A stretch of 8,336 bases of DNA from the NCBI GenBank assembly GCA_003695835.1, contig RFHN01000299.1, positions 1-8,336 of the forward strand, given 5' to 3'. The position numbers were made by a program, and so were the translations under genes. This document shows, piece after piece, positions 6,094 to 8,336 of the stretch. The notes under the pieces were generated by a model. It did not search any database. It worked only from the letters and a program-made list of their open reading frames with translations, and had not been told where the DNA came from. Positions within the stretch are counted from its first letter, which is position 1, and every line of letters starts with the position of its first letter. This DNA is from Armatimonadota bacterium. Its GTDB lineage: Bacteria; Armatimonadota; Fimbriimonadia; Fimbriimonadales; ATM1.

Positions 6094-6675
6094 CTACTCT
6101 TCCGCGAGCGAAACTTTGCCAGTTGCCATGTCGTATACCGCCGGCACGACGCTCACTCGTTCCGACTTCACGGCGTTTCGAAGCGTCGTACTCATGAGGA
6201 GGAGCCTCTGCACCGCATGCCGAGCGTTTTCCTCGACCAGTTGATCCAAAGAGAGGTTGCCATGCTTGCTCCGAGCCGCGTTGAGCGCGGGGCCGATATG
6301 CTGCTGGATCCACGGCGACACAAAGCCCTTGTCCATCGAAGAGGCGACTGCCAAACAGCCCGTGTGCCCCATGACGACGACGAGAGGCACCTCAAACACG
6401 TCCACCGCGAGGTCAACTGCCCAAACCGTGCTCTCGGCTGCGACGTTTCCGGGAACCCGCGAGACGAAGAGCGCGCCGAGTGGTTGATCGAAAACGATCT
6501 CCGGTGCGACCCGACTGTCGGAGCAGGCGACCACTGCGGCGATCGGCTTCTGCTCTTCGCACAGGGTCGCGCGTTCTTTCTCGCCATATACATAGGTCTT
6601 CGGCGTGCCGGATACAAAGCGATCGTTGCCACGGATCAGCCGGTCCATAGCACGTTGAGCGGGTTCACACAACAT
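6094..6675 (-). CDS. Beta-class carbonic anhydrase
   Basis: A 193-residue cytoplasmic zinc enzyme interconverting CO2 and bicarbonate. Zinc ligands are visible as Cys51 (in ACSDSR), His104 and Cys107 (in GHTGC). The Asp53-Arg55 pair of the CSDSR motif completes the beta-class active site. RLIRGNDRFVSG at 12-23 is the typical N-terminal helix, and the end, VPAVYDMATGKVSL, matches the usual last strand. Earlier in-frame ATGs exist at 6705, 6726 and 6840, but they would run into the purL promoter or purL itself. The ATG at 6675 gives the family's normal length and is preceded by TAGAAT with a 7-nt gap and no Shine-Dalgarno. ATG 6726 has a GGAG 9 nt upstream and remains possible. Bicarbonate supports carboxylations, including purine synthesis, but the adjacency to purL is the only link seen. 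Confidence 0.93.
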   Translation of the reverse strand: MLCEPAQRAMDRLIRGNDRFVSGTPKTYVYGEKERATLCEEQKPIAAVVACSDSRVAPEIVFDQPLGALFVSRVPGNVAAESTVWAVDLAVDVFEVPLVVVMGHTGCLAVASSMDKGFVSPWIQQHIGPALNAARSKHGNLSLDQLVEENARHAVQRLLLMSTTLRNAVKSERVSVVPAVYDMATGKVSLAEE

Positions 6676-6682
6676 CCCGCGA

Positions 6683-6688
6683 ATTCTA
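6683..6688 (-). promoter_or_regulatory. Putative -10 box of the carbonic anhydrase gene
   Basis: TAGAAT on the minus strand (5 of 6 to TATAAT), followed by 7 nt and then the ATG at 6675, which predicts a leaderless mRNA. The hexamer 17 bp upstream (GAACGG) is not a recognisable -35. Confidence 0.4.
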
Positions 6689-6711
6689 CCAACCCTGCCT
6701 TCCATCCGTTC

Positions 6712-6717
6712 TATAAT
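6712..6717 (+). promoter_or_regulatory. Putative consensus -10 box of purL
   Basis: A perfect TATAAT, 7 nt before the ATG at 6725, predicts transcription starting on or beside the start codon. No Shine-Dalgarno precedes purL, and no canonical -35 is visible (CCAACC at 17 bp). An in-frame ATG at 6716 overlaps the box and is therefore unlikely to be the start. Confidence 0.5.
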
Positions 6718-6724
6718 GCGCTTC

Positions 6725-8336
6725 ATGCCAGCGGACTCCACGGGTACGGATTTCCATCGGGTCTTGGGGCTTACGGACGACGAGTACGACGTCATTCGGC
6801 GCCAACTGGGGCGAGAGCCGACGAAAACCGAGCTCGGCATGTTCGGCGTACTTTGGAGCGAGCACTGCAGTTACAAGTCGAGCCGTCCCGTCCTCAAGTA
6901 TTTTTCGAAGTATCGAGAGAGCGTAGAAGGCACGGGGCTCGAGAACGCGGGCGTCGTCGAGATCGGCGAGGGATGGGGAGTGGCGTTCAAGGTGGAGAGC
7001 CACAATCACCCGAGCGCCGTGGAGCCGTATCAGGGCGCAGCGACTGGTGTCGGCGGCATCATCCGAGACGTTCTCACGATGGGGGCGCGACCGATCGCCT
7101 GCCTCGATTCCTTACGATTCGGCCCTCCGGAGAATCCGCTGGATCGGCGGCTCTTCGATGGCGTCGTGCGCGGCATCGGCGGCTACGGAAACTGCATCGG
7201 CGTGCCGACGGTCGCAGGGGAGGTGGCGTTCCACGAACGTTACTCCGGCAGCCCGCTCGTCAACGCCATGTGCGTAGGCCTGGTTCGCATGGATCGCATT
7301 GCGACAGCCGTTGCGGACGATCCGGGGGCTTCCGTTCTGTATTTGGGCAGCGCAACGGGGAGGGACGGCATACAGGGCGCTTCGTTTGCCAGCGAGGTAC
7401 TCGGCGAAGATAGCGAGAGTAAGCGTCCCAACGTCCAGATTGGCGACCCCTTCGCCGGCAAACTGCTCATCGAGGCGACACTCGAAGCGCTCGAAACCGG
7501 CGCGATCCTCGCGATCCAAGACATGGGCGCCGCCGGGCTGACCTGTAGCACGTGCGAGATGAGCGCGCGCGGCATGACTGGGATGGAGATTGACCTGGAC
7601 AAAGTGCCGCTCCGCGACGAGACCATGGATTCGTTCGAAATCATGCTGAGCGAAACCCAGGAAAGAATGCTTGCGGTGGTTTCGCCCGGCCGCGAAGAGG
7701 AGGTCATCCAGATCTTCCACAGATGGGGGCTGCCCGCGTCGGTGATCGGCAAGGTCACCGACACCGGAAACGTGGTCGTGTATCACAAGGGCGAGAAGGT
7801 TGCGGAGGTGCCAGCTTCGTTCATCGCCGATGGGTGTCCGATGGTGGAACTGTCCGCGCGGGAACCCGAGAACGTCGCAGAAGCGCGGGCCTTCGCGATC
7901 GAGAACGTGAAGCCTCCGCAGGACCTGGGCCGCGCTCTTCTCAGCCTTTTGGCTTCCCCATCGTTGGCAAGCAAGCGATGGGTATTCGAGCAATATGATT
8001 ATACGGTTCAAACGAGGACCGCACTCCCTCCGGGCGCTGGGGACGCCGCGATTCTCCACCTGCGCGAAGCTCCCTACCGCTTGGGAATGAAGACGGATGG
8101 AAACGGGAGATGGACGTACGCCGACCCGTACACCGGTGGCCAGCTCGCTCTTGTCGAGGCGGCGCGAAACGTGGCCTGCACCGGAGCGCGACCGGTCGGC
8201 GCAACGGACTGCCTCAACTTCGGAGACCCGAATCGGCCGGAGGTCTTCTATCAGTTTCGAGAGGCCGTCCGCGGCATGGCGGATGCTTCGGAAGCGCTGC
8301 GAATTCCCGTGCTGAGCGGCAACGTAAGCTTCTACA
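6725..8336 (+). CDS. purL: Phosphoribosylformylglycinamidine synthase subunit PurL (partial, N-terminal 537 aa)
   Basis: The ATP-dependent catalytic subunit that converts FGAR to FGAM in step 4 of purine synthesis, using ammonia from PurQ with PurS as bridge. The frame is open from 6725 to the right edge; 537 residues are present, about 70% of the usual 720-760 for the small bacterial form. Motifs in order: GREPTKTELGMFGVLWSEHC at 29-48 with the conserved His47, ESHNHPSAVEPYQGAATGVG at 91-110 of the AIRS-type N domain, QDMGAAGLTCSTCEMSARGM at 265-284, and, after the first half of the pseudo-twofold, DPYTGGQLALVEAARNVACT at 467-486 and LSGNVSFY at the edge. The glutaminase domain of the large PurL type would lie far downstream, so the small type is inferred from the short N-terminus. 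Neither purS nor purQ lies directly upstream. Confidence 0.97.
   Translation, partial: MPADSTGTDFHRVLGLTDDEYDVIRRQLGREPTKTELGMFGVLWSEHCSYKSSRPVLKYFSKYRESVEGTGLENAGVVEIGEGWGVAFKVESHNHPSAVEPYQGAATGVGGIIRDVLTMGARPIACLDSLRFGPPENPLDRRLFDGVVRGIGGYGNCIGVPTVAGEVAFHERYSGSPLVNAMCVGLVRMDRIATAVADDPGASVLYLGSATGRDGIQGASFASEVLGEDSESKRPNVQIGDPFAGKLLIEATLEALETGAILAIQDMGAAGLTCSTCEMSARGMTGMEIDLDKVPLRDETMDSFEIMLSETQERMLAVVSPGREEEVIQIFHRWGLPASVIGKVTDTGNVVVYHKGEKVAEVPASFIADGCPMVELSAREPENVAEARAFAIENVKPPQDLGRALLSLLASPSLASKRWVFEQYDYTVQTRTALPPGAGDAAILHLREAPYRLGMKTDGNGRWTYADPYTGGQLALVEAARNVACTGARPVGATDCLNFGDPNRPEVFYQFREAVRGMADASEALRIPVLSGNVSFY

Noticed and set aside
6217..7413. Long open frame on the plus strand (398 codons) spanning carbonic anhydrase and purL
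   Set aside because: It runs antisense through carbonic anhydrase and then out of frame through purL. The Arg/Gly-rich product is typical of a shadow frame in GC-rich DNA.
7112..8059. Minus-strand open frame of 315 codons opposite purL
   Set aside because: The purL frame carries all family motifs without interruption; the antisense translation has none.
1..8336. CRISPR array, insertion sequence, toxin-antitoxin, phage or defence genes
   Set aside because: No regularly spaced repeats, transposase motifs, terminal inverted repeats or recognisable defence domains were found; every sizeable stretch is occupied by a gene of a known family.

Overview
This 8.3 kb window looks like ordinary, gene-dense bacterial chromosome. 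GC content is high (about 60% by eye), genes are tightly packed on both strands, and the longest gene-free stretch is 200 bp (2275-2474). The taxon cannot be fixed from the sequence alone. The mix of high GC, apparently leaderless starts next to -10 boxes and standalone bacterial-type purL would fit a lineage such as Armatimonadota, but that is a weak guess. I saw no insertion sequence, phage gene, CRISPR array or attachment site.

Layout. (1) 1-2274, minus strand: a compact cell-surface polysaccharide operon with two related family 2 glycosyltransferases followed by the start of an O-antigen ligase/polymerase-type membrane protein that runs off the left edge. The genes overlap by 20 and 4 nt, so they are almost certainly co-transcribed. 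(2) 2275-2474: a divergent intergenic region containing a 10-bp direct repeat spaced 32 bp apart. (3) 2475-3857, plus strand: a secreted cell-wall hydrolase with one LysM domain, three SH3b domains and a complete NlpC/P60 catalytic domain. (4) 3885-3960: tRNA-Glu(TTC) with encoded CCA, probably with its own promoter inside the end of the hydrolase gene. (5) 3967-5269, minus strand: an exported cupin protein followed by an overlapping TIGR01777/YfcH-like sugar-nucleotide-epimerase-like protein that starts with TTG. (6) 5339-6091, plus strand: a phytanoyl-CoA dioxygenase (PhyH)-type Fe(II)/2-oxoglutarate oxygenase. (7) 6094-6675, minus strand: a beta-carbonic anhydrase. (8) 6725-8336, plus strand: purL, cut by the right edge.

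How they relate. Only the polysaccharide operon and the cupin-epimerase pair look like functional units; the rest are independent housekeeping or envelope genes. Carbonic anhydrase and purL are divergent neighbours. Both depend on one-carbon or bicarbonate-linked metabolism in a broad sense, since bicarbonate feeds purine synthesis at a later step, but adjacency is the only link seen here.

The most interesting feature is translational. Four genes at promoter-proximal positions (cupin, PhyH, carbonic anhydrase, purL) have a TATAAT-like box 6-10 nt before the start codon and no Shine-Dalgarno, as expected for leaderless or nearly leaderless mRNAs. In contrast, genes inside operons, and the hydrolase, carry clear Shine-Dalgarno sequences, three of them exactly 11 nt from the start. 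The carbonic anhydrase and purL promoters also appear to interleave within 49 bp. I did not find convincing evidence of a wholly new biological system.
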